From contig WPIO01000005.1 in NCBI GenBank assembly GCA_009760855.2, positions 7,211,001 through 7,275,000 of the forward strand: DNA of 64,000 nucleotides, given 5' to 3'. The stretch comes from Cristatella mucedo. Taxonomy: Eukaryota > Bryozoa > Phylactolaemata > Cristatellidae. Position numbers and translations under genes: made by a program. This document shows positions 50,640 to 63,400 of this stretch, in pieces (the stretch's first letter is position 1; every line of letters starts with the position of its first letter). The notes beneath the pieces are model-generated. The model was not told where the DNA came from and did no database searches. It saw only the letters and a list, made by a program, of their open reading frames with translations.

Positions 50640-52770
50640 TCATTCTAGTGCACAGTAGAATGCTGTACAGTGGAGATGGTGGGCAACTATACCACTAGAG
50701 GCTGAGTTTAATAGGTGAATGTGCTGCTGGCCGTTTGTGGTATACCAAGCATCTGGTGCTGCTTTGTAAGCAGCTTGCCAACTGGTCGACGGCAGCTGTT
50801 CTGGTTCAAGCTTTGGAGACTGCATTAGTGCGTCCTCAGCGAAGTCGTTTGCAGCTGGTGGACTATCATCGACTCGACTTGGTCTGTAGGCAAGCCCTGT
50901 CGCAGAGAAGACGCTTTTTGGAGGACTAGTTCCCATGTTTAGGACGAAGAGATCCTTGTCATTACCATATTTATCCTCCATATGTATAGCTATGTCAGTC
51001 TGTCTCTCTCTCTCTCTTTCTCTATCTGTCTGTCTGTCTGTCTGTCTCTCACTCTCGCTCTCTCTTTCTCTCTGCCTCATCGTTTGACTGAGGAAGACAG
51101 GGCTCAAAGCCTTCAGCTGGCTGCCAAGCACTAAGCAAACAGCTTCCACGGCTTCTGTCGAGTGTAGCATAGCGTCTCTCATAGAGACAGAGGCAAAGCA
51201 ATGCCTGCAATAGCAGCTGCGACTTTATAGCATCAATGACAGCTTTACTTCAGCTGTCTCGTAGTCAATCTACTTCGACGTATTTCCAGTATTAGTAGTA
51301 GTAGTAGTAGACAAGAATGGTGTTCGTCTTACCGTGCCATTCAAAGATGTCTTTGCCAACCTCGGAGAATAGCAGGTCAGGCATGGTAGTGCAGAGCAGG
51401 AGTTATGGAGCAAGTGCGCTTCGGTAAGTAATTCACTTGCTGCTGTGGGCAATGGCCTCCTCAATTTCTGTCGACATCCCAGGCCAATGAAGCACTTCGA
51501 GAGCTCTTTGCTTGAATTAGGATATCCCCGGCTGCGACGAGTGGGTAATTTCGAGCATTGCGAAATCGGCAAAACGACCGTATGGGTACCTTTGTCAATG
51601 AAGCCGGGGCAAGCAAGCTGCAAGTTCTGGTTAAGAGTCCCAGTGGGTCCAAAGCACGATCGTTGTCTGGTGTCTTCATTTTGGCAACCCCAACCCCCTA
51701 GAAAGATTTGCTCTTGCAGTGGGAGGAGCTCTTTTTCTGTGCACTTCTGCTATCTGACGAGCATCTGGAGCGAAATTGAGACAAATGAGTCATATACGTA
51801 GGTGAAGCAATCTGTTTCTAACATGCTATTGCTGCTGGTATGGTGAGCTCGTTAACTCCAGAGGCTAACAGCCTTTCAGAGCCTTTCCGGTATTTGCGAG
51901 ACGGTATATTTGCACAGATAGGTCAGCATCCACTGCAGACACACTGGCCCTTTAAGATGAGACTTTAGGAATAGGTTTTGCTATTATTGTACTCATTTCC
52001 AAAGACACAGCAGGTGCACTAATTTTTGCACATACACTCTGGATTGAAGTCTTTTCCAGTTTGAACATTGTTCGGTGAAGGCAAAAACTCGTGGCGTTAA
52101 AAAGAAGCTAGTGGCTCGATGTCTGAGACGACAGGTGCTCCAGAAACCGAGTGCAGTCGCATTGCAATCTTTTATGATGAGCGTCGGATCCTTAATGAAA
52201 CTGTCGAACTGCCATAGCTGTCGATGGTGACGTAAGACATTCAATGATAGCATCTTGTTCCGTATGGCAGCACGCGGCCTTCGAATGCATCCAGGACGGT
52301 GGCCGCCTTCTTTGTTTGTTGGGCGGTCAGAGCTAGCATCTTGCACATTTTTGTTGGCCACGTGGTCGCCTATGAGTGGCCCCAGCCAGCTGGCTGGTGT
52401 GCCGGCCCTAGCTCACGATCGTAAGTTCTCGTAGACAAATTCCAACGACTGTGGAAAAGTAGGAACTCATTGAAAAAGTCAATGCTTTCATAGTTAAGTC
52501 TCGGCTGCTCGACGATAGGTAAAGCCATTGTAATTGACTGACATGACATGACATGACATGCTTGCATATCGCAAAATGTGAGCCGGCCCGTGGCCAAAAA
52601 TATAACTGCATTTTTGAGAGGCAGGTGCCGGCACCTGGCAAGACACCAGTGCAGGGTGTCTCGCCAGAGATCTTGCAGGGTGTCATGCTTTTGGGACTAG
52701 ATCTCTGACAGTGCACATCAAGAATCAGCATATCAGCCGAACAGAAGTGATGACCTACCTTAACGACACC
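50640..52770 (-). mobile_element. Ty3/Gypsy-like LTR retrotransposon relic (pol)
   Basis: Broken minus-strand frames follow pol order from right to left. A thumb/connection-like segment (STVVGICLRELT) lies at 52440-52500. An RNase H-like stretch (PTLIIKDCNATALGF ... FTEQCSNWKR) lies at 52060-52210. An integrase zinc-region-like block (KQRALEVLHWPGMSTEIEEA) lies near 51440-51510, and an integrase core-like block (VGKDIFEWHGKTN ... SKAVIDAIKS) at 51220-51370. A SPVF-like motif is near 51090 and a Pro/Ser tail runs to 50640. A (CT)n/(CTGT)n tract interrupts it at 51001-51066. No LTRs were recognised. It is nonfunctional. Confidence 0.65.
51000..51066 (+). repeat. (CT)n/(CTGT)n tract inside the Gypsy relic
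   Basis: CT units, then five CTGT units, then CT again. Confidence 0.9.
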
Positions 52771-53189
52771 ACCGGATTTCCTCGCCAGCCTAAACCCTGA
52801 CAATAACTAAAAACACCACCCGCTCCCTCTGCCGAGCAAAGTGCAAGTCTCGGTCCCTCTGTAGGAGGTGACACTTGGATTTACACTTTACAAAACTGCC
52901 GATGGGATAGAGCTTGGGATAGCACGTGACCCTTTCGGGTATTGCATTAAACTGAAAGCTCTGGCTAAACCGACTCGGTTCCAGCAGCCCACTATTCTTA
53001 TACAAAAGTTCATATGGCGATGGGCAAATAGCATTACTGATACTCACGAACTTCATCAGTCGGGGCATTTTCTTAGAAGTTAGAAGAAATTAAAAAGCAA
53101 GAACATGTCAAGGCAAACGTAAAGCAGTTTCATTAAGAATTGAGGAAAAACTTGTTTAAATTATAAACAGCAATTTCAAGCTGGTAATG

Positions 53190-53480
53190 CTATGTAATGC
53201 ATCTCCGTCTGTAACTCCACAAAGGCTATGTGGGTGTTATGCATGAGAGTTTTGTATAGCGCACTCACAGCCAACCGTCTTTAAACTGAGGAATGGAACA
53301 GCTAATTTATTGTCCACACAGGACCTGAGGGTGCAAACAGGCTGAAACTGATGCAGCAGTTCAGCTAGGTATGGAGGAACCAAGCCGTGGCTGGCCTTGT
53401 GGGTCAGCGAGACAAGTTTGCTCTGTATCTGTTGATCAACCGGCAACCATCCTAGCTCATTTAGCAATGGAGACATGTTA
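53190..53480 (-). mobile_element. LINE family B 3' end with internal deletion
   Basis: The minus strand reads LGWLPVDQQIQSKLVSLTHK and LRSCVDNKLAVPFLSLKTVG, then jumps to CECAIQNSHA, skipping about 200 bp of the other copies. It ends at the common TGTAATGCATCTCCGTCTGT terminus. Confidence 0.82.
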
Positions 53481-54432
53481 TCTCCAAATGACGAAAGAAC
53501 TTATGATTCTTATTAGTTATGAACCAAAAAAAAGCAGCTCATTAAGAAGAGAATATTAGTCACGGAGCTTTTGCAGGCCGGATTCCGGTTTGTATGAGGG
53601 TGGAGCATTTGACTCGTATGCAATGAAAAGTTTTTAGCATTCGATGCTACATTTTAAGGCCACTGGGACTTAGCAATATTTAGATCAATAAGAGCAAGCA
53701 ATCCACGGCGATTGCACAAGATTTCATCCTACTCTGTGGCATAATAACAGCTGAGCTGGGCAAGATCACTGCAAAGCAGAGAGGAAAGCTTATTGAATGG
53801 CTCACAGCCATTAACTGAGCATTGTTTCTTGGGAATGGAGTCAAATATAGTATGATATCCATATGAAAGTGTGGGGCAACGGATTTCAGTTACACAAACA
53901 TGGGGAACCGGGACACAACCTGAACTCTGCAGCCTCTGACTAAGCAAAAAATTGAAGCCAGCAGGTCATGGACTACACATCGAATAGCATGTCTCGACAG
54001 CAGGTAGCGAGTGCCTACAATCTTATCCAACTCGCAAATTGAGTAAGTTGACGAAGTGCCAAAGCTTCTAAGAATTTTAAGGCTGCCTGTCCATCGTGCG
54101 ATTATTCTCTTGACAAAAGTGCTTCATTTTGATGTAAGGAATAAAATGGAGGCACGAGGATAGATGTTAACGAGGTGCACGGTAAACATGCATGAAATCT
54201 AGCCATCACGGCTGCAGCCCAAACTTATGACATGCTTGGGACGAATGCAATCCAGCAGTGCCACTTACAAAATTCCTCCAAGGCACCCAGTGGAATTTGA
54301 ATGATTCACAATTGGCAAAGTAACTTGGGGATGATGAAAGCTGTCAAAGGTAAGTCGGCTTTCAATCAGTCTCACTTACACAAGCACTCAATGGCATATA
54401 CAGAGAGAGAGAGACTGCAACCCACACTGACA

Positions 54433-54495
54433 CCGCAAAGCACCTAGAAAGAGATTGAGTTCTCTGAAGGTGCTGTAGCAAATGTATTATTAGCT
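54433..54495 (+). mobile_element. LINE family A 3' tail fragment
   Basis: GCAAAGCACCTAGAAAGAGA followed by TTGAGTTCTCTGAAGGTGCT and AAATGTATTATTAG: only the terminal tail stem remains. Confidence 0.65.
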
Positions 54496-54686
54496 ACCAG
54501 CTACATCAGTTTGATTTTATCAACACCTATGAAGGCTAACCAAACTCAGCTAGCATGCCACAGCTGATCGGTGGCAAGAACTCGAACCAGTAACACCCAG
54601 TGTGAGTTACCATGGCAATATGATTTAAACTTATCACAGGTGACTGTTTCAAAAGCTCGACACGCTAGCCCCAGGTGCCCGCGCGC

Positions 54687-54765
54687 GTGTGTATGTGTGT
54701 GTGCGTGCGTGTGTGTGTGTGTGTGTGTGTGTGCGTGTGCGCGTGTGTGCGTGTGCGCGCGCGCA
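54687..54765 (+). repeat. (GT)n tract with GC interruptions
   Basis: GT units broken by GCGT and ending GCGCGCGC, a Z-DNA-prone alternating tract. Confidence 0.9.
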
Positions 54766-55384
54766 GATGCATGTGTGCAGCCTATGTTCACATTCAATTT
54801 CAAGAAAGAATACCAGAGGAGGTAGGCATTATTTATATTAATACCTTGACAAAGGGTCGTCTGCTACCCTGCACTGATCTGACCCAGAGGTTAAGGAGCT
54901 CCCCTTAAACGAGGAGGTAATTTTTTTCATTAACAACTTGTATAATGTTTTTCAACACAAGTAATCAAACTTCATGGAGCTATATTTACTGCAATCAAGG
55001 ACAAATAAAGCACACCAAGGTTAAGGGGTTGGGAAACAAGTCGTATATGATGCTGAGATCAGTAAATTTGCTATTTATAGATATGATGCTTCAGGTTTAC
55101 TTCTGAATTAGACACGGTTTGCATAATTTTTTCCTTTTATGAAGAGAATCATTAAAACTTCCAATCCCATTTCTAACATGCTTAACTTTCGAAAGTTGCA
55201 CTGTATAGATATTTGATTATTTGACGAAATTTCTCAGTATTTTCTCAGCATTTACCCTTAAGCTTATAGAGTCACATTTATATATAACTGTGTATATACA
55301 CAGTAAACACACACACGCACATAAATCCTCGAAAAGACATGCCTCTTTCCAAATGCACCCCAATCTAAAAATTGAAAAAAGCTA

Positions 55385-55690
55385 AGCAGAACAGATGTGT
55401 CCTAAGCTAAAACATAAATGCTGCCAAGCCAAAGCAGGTGCCAGATGCCGGAAGCAAGCTCCAGATTTACAGTGCATACAGAACTGAAGGCCCAATCAGC
55501 AACAGGTTTCAATATGGTGAGAGGAACAGCAAAACTACTGAAGGCCGAGTGGCAGGTGGTTCGAGATCACACTGGAGAAGCAAGGTCAGATATGTAGACA
55601 GTTGCAAGCAAGTGAAGCGACTTGTAGGTCAGAGCAAGAGATTCTTGAAGTCGATTAGATACTTGATAGGAAGCCAGTGAGAAGCTCAGC
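55385..55690 (-). mobile_element. LINE RT C-terminal fragment of another CR1/L2-like family
   Basis: The minus strand reads WLPIKYLIDFKNLLL followed, with frameshifts, by TYKSLHLLA and YISDLASP-like blocks and AFSS/FAVPLT. This is the common HWLPVxxRIxFKxLxLxYK...YLSDLL pattern of LINE reverse transcriptase C-termini. It differs from families A and B. Confidence 0.6.
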
Positions 55691-55699
55691 CATAAGTGA

Positions 55700-57060
55700 T
55701 GTGATAGGGCAGCTATCCCATTGACGACAGGCCAGATAAGCTGAAAGCGATCGGTATCTCTTTATGGATATGATTTTGGAGCTTACCAGAAAAAAGGTCG
55801 CAACCATAAACGCCCTGTTCTGGATCAGATACTGATAAATCGGGCACAGTAGCACCCAGAGCGAATAGAATTGATCATGGGATATCGCATTGTAGAAAAA
55901 GGGAGGAGGTCTGCAGAGATGCAAATTCTGGAAGATGCTGAGAAACCTACATTGTCTGTAGGATTACTGGAAACAATTTATAAGCATAATTAATTCAGGC
56001 CTTTCAAATATCAAGGTGAAAGCAGATTTGGTGACCATAAAGCAGCAAAAGCTTCCTTATCCTGAGCTTAGCCAGCAAACCGCAAAGTTCAAGCTTTCAA
56101 TGAGTATAATATGAACAAGACCGGTTCGTTTCACTACAAGGCTGAAGACGGTACTGCTGCATGTCGAAAAATTTAAGTTTGCAAGACAGGACTAGTTTCA
56201 CTACAGCTCTTACTGCCAAGGCTACAAAAGAACCACATATTGGATCGTCAACATCGTTCATTGCCTATGTAGCAAAGCCCAGAGCACCTTCCAAAACGAG
56301 ATAGGAGCATGGCCTTGCTTGCTGACAGAAAAGTCAAGGCATGGATGACGAGGAATAATATTTTGTGAGTGGTTTAGAAATCACTGGCAGGAAAATACTA
56401 TTTCTAATCTGTATTTTGCTCCTGCTTGACAATTCTCCATCTCACTCCACAGCTGGCCTGACGTTTTGAATGTAAATCTCGCCCTACTTCCTCCAAATTC
56501 TACATAAATAATGCAACCACTGGATGCTGAAATAATTGCCTCGTTCAAGTGAAACTAACGTCACTTTTGATTACCGAACGCCCTCGGTGGACACGAAACT
56601 GACGAGGGCGATATTTATAAAGCAGACCAGCCGTCTTGCAAGGTTCTGGTGACTTTGAGAGCGGCACTCCATACAACCTCCATAATCACCGGGAATTTTT
56701 TCTGTACACAAGACTGACACGTTAAAGTGCACATGCCGACCTCGCTTGATGTTGAACGCCAGGTACTATCTGAAATTTTGCCAAAATCGTGATGAATATG
56801 AGTGTTGAAGATCTAATGGCTGTGAAAAGTTACACGTGGCCTCCAAAGGAGTTTTCACCAGTAATTGACTGATGAAGAGCAAGAGTGGATAACGATCCAC
56901 GAGTAAATGAATGTGCTGACCTATCTGCTTCATACTGAGGCAGATGCCCGAAGAAGAGCAACTAGTTTTTCCCACTCTAAAATACTTCAATCGTCCGAGA
57001 GGCAATAGAAATCTCCTATACGAGCAGTAGCAGCGGTTCTTCGAGGGCAGCATTTAATGC
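55700..57060. other. Nothing recognised
   Basis: Moderately AT-rich unique-looking sequence with short frames only. Confidence 0.5.
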
Positions 57061-57066
57061 AGTGGC

Positions 57067-57205
57067 ATCATGCTTTGGCCCAATGGTTAAGGTGCTCACC
57101 CGACCGTGGTCAATGTGAATTCAATGGCCGAGGTCGTGGGCTCGAGCCCGTGGGGTATGTTAAGGGCCCGAATAGAGATAAGGTTCTCTATTATAGTTTA
57201 TCGCA
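57067..57205 (+). mobile_element. SINE family 1, insert subfamily
   Basis: CATCATGCTTTGGCCCAATG GTTAAGGTGCTCACC, GTGGTCAATGTGAATTCAAT, GAGGTCGTGGGCTCGAGCCC, GGGCCCGAATAGAGATAAGG TTCTCTA. Confidence 0.75.
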
Positions 57206-57902
57206 GGATGGTGCTAGAATATGACAAGAAATACACGGTCGGTTTGCATTGAAGAGAAATCTGACTGTCTTCTTTGCTGAGCTGAAGATGTGAACAGTAA
57301 CTTCATTTTTAAAACAGATTAATAACAAGTTTTACTTGTGACAAAGATAGGTTTGCATTTATGTTTCTAAATGCAAATGTCGCAAGTTATTGTCGACAAG
57401 ACAGTTTAAATGCATCGTATCGACATGGTTTAGGTGCACAAAGGCATGATGATTTATAGAAAGGAGACTACCCAGAGATGACTTAGTATAATACTGATCA
57501 TACGAGTCTTCCTAATTTCTTTTAATCCATGCTCTACAAAGAAGTAAGTATTTGGGCCACGACTAACCGAGACGGTACTGTACCATACTTCATGTACTTT
57601 GACGTGAAGTGCAATTGTATCTGGAGAACTAGACTACACAAGCCACTAGTGAGTGGGAGATAAGATATATGTAGTCTCCTATAGCAGCAGGGTTTTGAGG
57701 ATGGCACTGCTCGCCAGTTACCCCAAGCAACACACCAAATTTCACCTCTGACTTGCAAGTTTCGGGCACCGTAATGTTTCGAATGCTGAGAAGGCAATGG
57801 CAATGACTTTACAAGATTTCTAGCTATTGATATTTTTAGTATGCAGGCTCGAGAGCAGAGCTGATTGTGATCAATGGTGCTACAACAGCTTTTCGTGAGC
57901 TA

Positions 57903-57920
57903 TACACACACACACACACA

Positions 57921-57966
<46 letters not shown>
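57903..57966 (+). repeat. (CA)n microsatellite
   Basis: About 31 CA units with a CGCG interruption. Confidence 0.95.
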
Positions 57967-57970
<4 letters not shown>

Positions 57971-58474
57971 GCATGGAAACTAAAAATGCAGGCTTTCCGT
58001 GAGTAAAAAGAATTCCCACTTGCAGCTATGGCCAAGTGGTTAATAGAAGAAAGCCCACGACAGATTCTAAGAATGATAGAACTGCCTACACCAACTTCTT
58101 CTAACCACATCTTTGCACAGCCCTACAATAAATACTCAAACTTAGTTTACGTTTGTTTTGGTATAGCACGGCTTGGCCATATTGAGATCCCATGCATCAT
58201 CTCGTATACATGAAGATAACAAAAATGGAAGTACACAAGCACAGTAATTTTGAACATTTCCATCATTTGCAATACCTGTTCAGTCTTCCAAACATTGCCG
58301 CAATGTGCAAACCAGAAGCAACCTTAGTCACTGCAAATCATTTCTCAAGTGAATAGCCTTTAAATATATGCAGTTCTATGTTTGCAATTGCAGGACTCTC
58401 TACACGCGATTGGAATTGCAACCAAAAAATCGTATGCAATAAGTGAGTATCTACAGCTTATATAGAATACAATT

Positions 58475-58610
58475 ATAGTAGGTCGTTTGCATAGCACCCT
58501 GAGAGAACTGAACCTCTGCCAATGCGCTTTACAACTCACTGCAAGAGAATTAATACCTATAGTTGAGAGAAATGAAGGTTATCAAGAATGCAAAAAATAA
58601 CAAGTATCAT
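58475..58610 (-). mobile_element. LINE family A 3' tail fragment
   Basis: GCATAGCACCCTGAGAGAAC, then TGAACCTCTGCCAATGCGCT and TTACAACTCACTGCAAGAG correspond to the terminal tail on the minus strand. Confidence 0.6.
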
Positions 58611-59019
58611 GCTTAGGCCAGCAGGCTACTGCACATTAAAAGATACTGAGGGCTAGCGGTTAGTGGGATCTCTAACTGGTAGCGTGCACTAAATCATGCA
58701 CACCTAAATGTGAAAGGCACACAGGAACAAAGAAAGACGAGGCCACAGGTGCAAAGCGAAAGCTGACAAGAACCAACAGTCTTTAGCTGAGACTTACAAG
58801 ATGAAATGCAATTGGAGGTAGCAACATAGGTGGCCGATTTCAAGACTTTCCGTGCATGCAAGCTGAAGGCTCGACTACCAAAATATTCCAATTTTGTGCA
58901 AAGTACGGTGAGTTGACTAGCTGTTTAGGAGCAGATGGTACTAGTGGACAGTGGAGGAGCACCGAGCTCGGATAGGTGGTCGGTGCAAGCGATAGTTAAC
59001 GTTACTCACAGCCCAAGCC

Positions 59020-60255
59020 AACACATCGGCCATCAAGGCCAACATTAATCAAGACAGTCGAGGCAGCATTGACACTGCACTACAATGGCTTATGCCCCAT
59101 CTCAAGAAAATTCCTGAGCATAGACGTCAAAAGACAACCGTTATCCTATAAGCCTTTAAATATTGGCTCCCCCATAGATCTGCTCCAGCTCTGCTTCTTC
59201 AACGATGCATACTCACCCCCTGGCTGACAGAATCACTAAGCGACAATCCAGGCTACCATCTTTATGGAGATTACACACAGATGTACCCCTGTCTTGATCC
59301 CTCTCTGCCTTAAAGCATCTCAAACTCTCCCAACTCCCTTTGTAGCTTGTATTGCTGTCATTTGTACTTGAATGGCTGCAAACATTCTTAAATTTGACGA
59401 TTATAAAATAAATTCGTTATTTTTTGGCAAAACATGGAACTGAAAAGCCAAAATAGGCTCAGCCTGTATATCACCAGTGGCCTTTGCATGGAAGTTAGGT
59501 GTCTAATTCCTAAATAACTTTTAACTAGATGAGCAAATGAGCCCATCAGCTCCACAGTTGTCTGTCTACTGTTAGCTCTATAACATTAGAAAAATATATA
59601 GTCTTACTTTGATAAGGATACCACAGGCAAGCTGGTTTAAGCATTTGGGACATTCCTTCTAGATTTGTATAATTCCCTATTGCAGGTCGTCATGCCGTGT
59701 AGTAAGGTGCTCGCAGTTGGTGAAATACTCAGCAGCTAGAGTCATCTGTCAAAAACGTCATGACCACCACAATACACCCTTTTCTCACCGACCTGCACTG
59801 CCTTCCCATCTAGTAGTGAATCGACTTCACGGTTCTGTTGCTCACTTTTAGGTCCTTCCATTCTCTTGCGCATGGCTACCTATCCGAAATACCCCAAATC
59901 AAGCATTTCATCGAACCAGCGGCTCTTCTGACTCAAAACGTAAAACTGTGCCTCCTACCAACCTCGAATGCTTTGGAGATCAGGCCTTCAGTTCCTATTT
60001 TCCCAAAGCTTGGAACTCATGAACTCGCCTATTGATACCACAGCATCCCGGATTTAATGACAAGAAGGGAAATCAAAAGCATTCCTCACTGCACTTGTTC
60101 TATTGTCCGTGTATTGATTATGAATACTGAAATCATGCCCACTATCATCGATGAGCTGACGAGCTACATTTTCAGCAACCGTACAATTTCAAGAAAGAGA
60201 TTTAAAGTTCTAAGAGTGCAACATAAATATTTTATTATTATTATTATTATTGATA
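59020..60255 (+). mobile_element. LINE family A, degraded copy
   Basis: It has similarity to the 31.5-kb copy from GACACTGCACTACAATGGC through an RT region (TATGGAGATTACACACAGATGTA, from YADDTQLY), the STVKSA-like block and the ACCTGCACTGCCTTCCCATC (HWLP) block. It then runs through the C-terminal LTFRSFHSLAHGYLSEI reading to a 3' end of (ATT)n at 60230-60253. Stops and frameshifts occur throughout, so it is noncoding. Confidence 0.75.
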
Positions 60256-62149
60256 GCAATGAGCCTCTTCGGTGCTGAAGTTTTAAAAATTAGGTTAAAC
60301 AGCCTTGGGATTAGCCCCATTTTACAGCTTCTGCTTACATACATATTTTGGTCCTTGATTATGCACTTGTAGCTTTGCTATCTAGAGGTTGGTATCAACA
60401 GGTGTAAACAAGAGTAAGCCAAGTGTAGAGGACAGACCTTTACCTATCTAGAGGCAGCCATAGAGGCAGAGGAAGGTGACAAAGCATGTCAAGTAGACAA
60501 TCCTCCCGACATGCCCCTTCAGGTGGGTCCAAGGGGTTGCCATGGTCAGCTTCCCCCTTCCCCAAGCTTAATTTACTGATCCAGTCATGTGCGTTCCCAC
60601 TTGGCTACAATAAATGTGGAGGCCGGTTAACACCCAGACACCGACGATAGTGAATAGTAGGCTTTCTAGATAGCTTTGAAAAAAATTACGAGAAGCTAAC
60701 CTATCAAATGCTCACAGGTAAGGAATTCTCTGGCACAGAAATATAGTAAGCAAAACATGGCTCTATCTCTGACCATCTTAAGCCTGAACAACTACTTTCT
60801 TTAGCCGAATACGCCTCTGGCCAGGCTAACAATCTCGTGGGAGATGTTCACAATCACCAGTCCAAGCAGCGAGAAGCACAGTCGCCACTGCAAAGGCAGA
60901 TACCTATCTTGGAGTTAGAAGCTATCGTGACTGCAACCACCTGTGAGTGCAACCATCCGTTGGGCAGTTTTCACATTGCAAATCGCATACGAGCGTTTTC
61001 AGCTTTGCTCCAATGGGCATAAAACAGCATTTCAAAGCATAAGTCAGTCCTGAGCTCATTGCCTTTTGCTGAGGATGCGATGATAGTAGAAGGTAGACAT
61101 TCTCTATCTTTAACATTCCAGAGCGAGTAGAGAAGCTTCTCTTTTATGGGAGCCACAATGAGACAAGCCCCAAAGGTTGAGCTGTACTCAAGACCCAGGT
61201 CCGAACACTGACAGCAGGCAGCTGGCAGAAAACGATTGCTTCGGCTTACCACTAGCTGAGCTGCTTTGCTGGCACTTGTGTCATTAGGACACAAAATCCG
61301 AAATACCATATGCTCAACCCAAGCCTAATAAAATACTTCGAAGGTTTAGTGGCAGCCTTGCCTGTTCACATTAATCATCAACTGACAGAAAAGTAAAGAG
61401 AATGCTTTGGAACGATCTGTATCACTGTGTGGCCAGGCAATGTCAGGCAGTCGGCAGGCAATCCGAGCTCAGATTAGCCTTGAAGACAATAACCCAGTAG
61501 CCTCAGAAGGAGAAGTAGGCCACACGATCATCTGCAGTCACGTGCAATAACTGAAAAAAATGCCACCCTGTCTGGGATGCCATCAGTGGACAACAAGTTT
61601 GAGATGGCCATTGAGGTGAAAGTTCAGCGTTCAGTGCTAGCTTCAGTCATGACTCTAACAGGCACGGGTTTGCCACTGGCAGTTACAGTCGAGTGCAGCT
61701 AGCCGTCGGCTGGTCGTTCACAGGCATCGGTCATAGAGTTTGAGTGTCTTAAACCTGATTTTACCTAAAATTAAGCTTTTGAAACAGAACTGAGGAAGGC
61801 ATGGGTGAGAACACTGTACACAGTTCTGCATCGTCGCCTGCAATAAATATTGTACATCCTCAGTGAAGTGCCTGCATCGCTGAGCCAAGCCAAGTCAATG
61901 GGACAGGCTGTGACCCGGGCCTAAACTGGCTACCGGTACAGTATTACATACCCTGCAGTTTACTTGAGATTGTGGATATTTGCTAACAGCGACTACTGTT
62001 TTTTAATAGCCACTGGTGCACTGAGATACCACAGATGATGCTTTACAAGGATGCTTTCAATCAACACCTTATCAGCAATATTCCAATGACAACCCGGCTG
62101 CATGAGTCGGCCGATGACTCGGTTCTTGTTAACAGAAACGAAGCAGCAT
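60256..62149. other. Nothing recognised
   Basis: A 112-codon minus-strand frame (60971-61309) looks protein-like but has no motif I recognise. It could be an old element. Confidence 0.45.
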
Positions 62150-62492
62150 AATAATATATAATTCATTTATATAGCGCCCTAAGAGAACTTAATCTGGAGA
62201 ACTTAAAAGGCGAGCCGCGATGGCACACTAGGTAAGGCGGTTGCTTTCACGACCTCGGTCCCGAGGTCGTGGGTTCGTGTCCTGCGGCGGGCGATCCTTT
62301 ATCGCCACTGCAAGCGGTGGCGATAGCCGTAAAGGCTCTTCCGTCGCTATAAAAAAGAGGCTGTTTAATCAGCTAGGATTTTTTTTAATCTCTATTCAGG
62401 CGCTTCACATATGCCTCGGGGCTCGAGCCCACGACCTCGGTCAAACCATGGTCGGGGCGAGCACCTTAAACTCTAGACCAAACCAGCTCGGC
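62150..62492 (-). mobile_element. SINE family 1 split by a nested SINE-2
   Basis: The tail (AATTCATTTATATAGCGCCC TAAGAGAACTTAATCT, to 62195) and the head part (CTATTCAGGCGCTTCACATA through GACCAAACCAGCTCGGCG, 62391-62492) are one SINE-1 copy interrupted by 62196-62386. Confidence 0.85.
62209..62386 (+). mobile_element. SINE family 2, nearly complete, inserted into SINE-1
   Basis: GGCGAGCCGCGATGGCACAC TAGGTAAGGCGG (A box), GAGGTCGTGGGTTCG (B box), the hairpin-prone CGATCCTTTATCGCC ACTGCAAGCGGTGGCGATAG, then CCGTAAAGGCTCTTCCGTCG and a T-rich tail. TTAATCT lies on both sides (62189-62195 and 62385-62391). Confidence 0.85.
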
Positions 62493-62590
62493 GATAATAA
62501 TATTAATACACTTGATAAAGCACCCACAGAGAACTCAATCTCTCTCTAGGCACTTTACATTTGCTGCAAAGTGAACACGATCGAATGGGT
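62493..62590 (-). mobile_element. LINE family A 3' tail abutting a SINE
   Basis: ATAATAATATTAATACACTT is followed by GATAAAGCACCCACAGAGAA, CTCAATCTCTCTCTAGGCAC, TTTACATTTGCTGCAAAG. It directly touches the tRNA-like head of the SINE-1 copy on its left. Confidence 0.7.
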
Positions 62591-63137
62591 TATCTGCTTA
62601 CACAAAGAGTGCAAAGGTAGGCGAGATCACACAGTGAGCTGGGGGAAGCCGAATAGTCATTGCTTAAGCTATTGCTGCCAAATATAACCTACCTAGCAAT
62701 GGTTGTTCGGGCCAAACCAGCACAGTGTATAAGCAGGTGAGTACCTTGTCAAATATGCTCAGGCACAGTTAAGGCACTGTGCATTTGGTGCAAGGAGTTT
62801 GGCAGTAAGCAGAATGATAATTCAAGGGGAGAAAAAGAGAAATATTTAATGATATAAAGGCATTGTTGGTTTGGCGGCAGCAGAACAACTGCAAAACCAG
62901 ACTAAGAGCGGCTGTCGGTGTGCAAGCAAACCACTCACACAAATAAGAATTTTGATTATGGAATTCAGGCGATGCCCACCCTCAGTAAAGCTTCTAAATG
63001 TAGTGAGCTGTTGGGGATCGAACAAGATCACTGGCAGGCTTGCCGCAGCAAGGGTGATCATCAAGTAACTATAGAGGCTACCGATTGCCCCAACCAAGTG
63101 CAAACGGCCTGCTAAAAAGCAGAGAGTGACCAAGCTA

Positions 63138-63400
63138 TTCAGGACAGCATTTAGTGGGTCCCTGCGATTCGTCCTTTATGTGCTTATGCCTGCTGACACT
63201 GTTGCATGCTGCCACTAACCACACTTGCATGCTGACCCTGTGCATGTCACCCCTAACCATACTATTTGTGTTGTTTATCAAACATGATATTTCCACTCGC
63301 CATTCGATCGTGTTTTCTTTGCAGCAAATGTAAAGTGCCTAGAAAGAGATTGAGTTATCTGAGGGAGCCTTATCAAGTGTGTTATTATTATTATTATAAG
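63138..63400 (+). mobile_element. LINE family A 3' end
   Basis: It begins in the AGGACAGCATTTAGTGGGTC CCTGCGATTCGTCC block, has the tandem CATGCTGACC/CATGTCACCCC motif, then GCAGCAAATGTAAAGTGCCT, AGAAAGAGATTGAGTTATCT and a terminal (TTA)n at 63379-63397. It is nearly collinear with 32780-33030 of the long copy. Confidence 0.8.

Noticed and set aside
54874-54910. GACCCAGAGGTTAAGGAGCT resembling a tRNA A box
   Set aside because: No B box or SINE tail follows within the expected distance.
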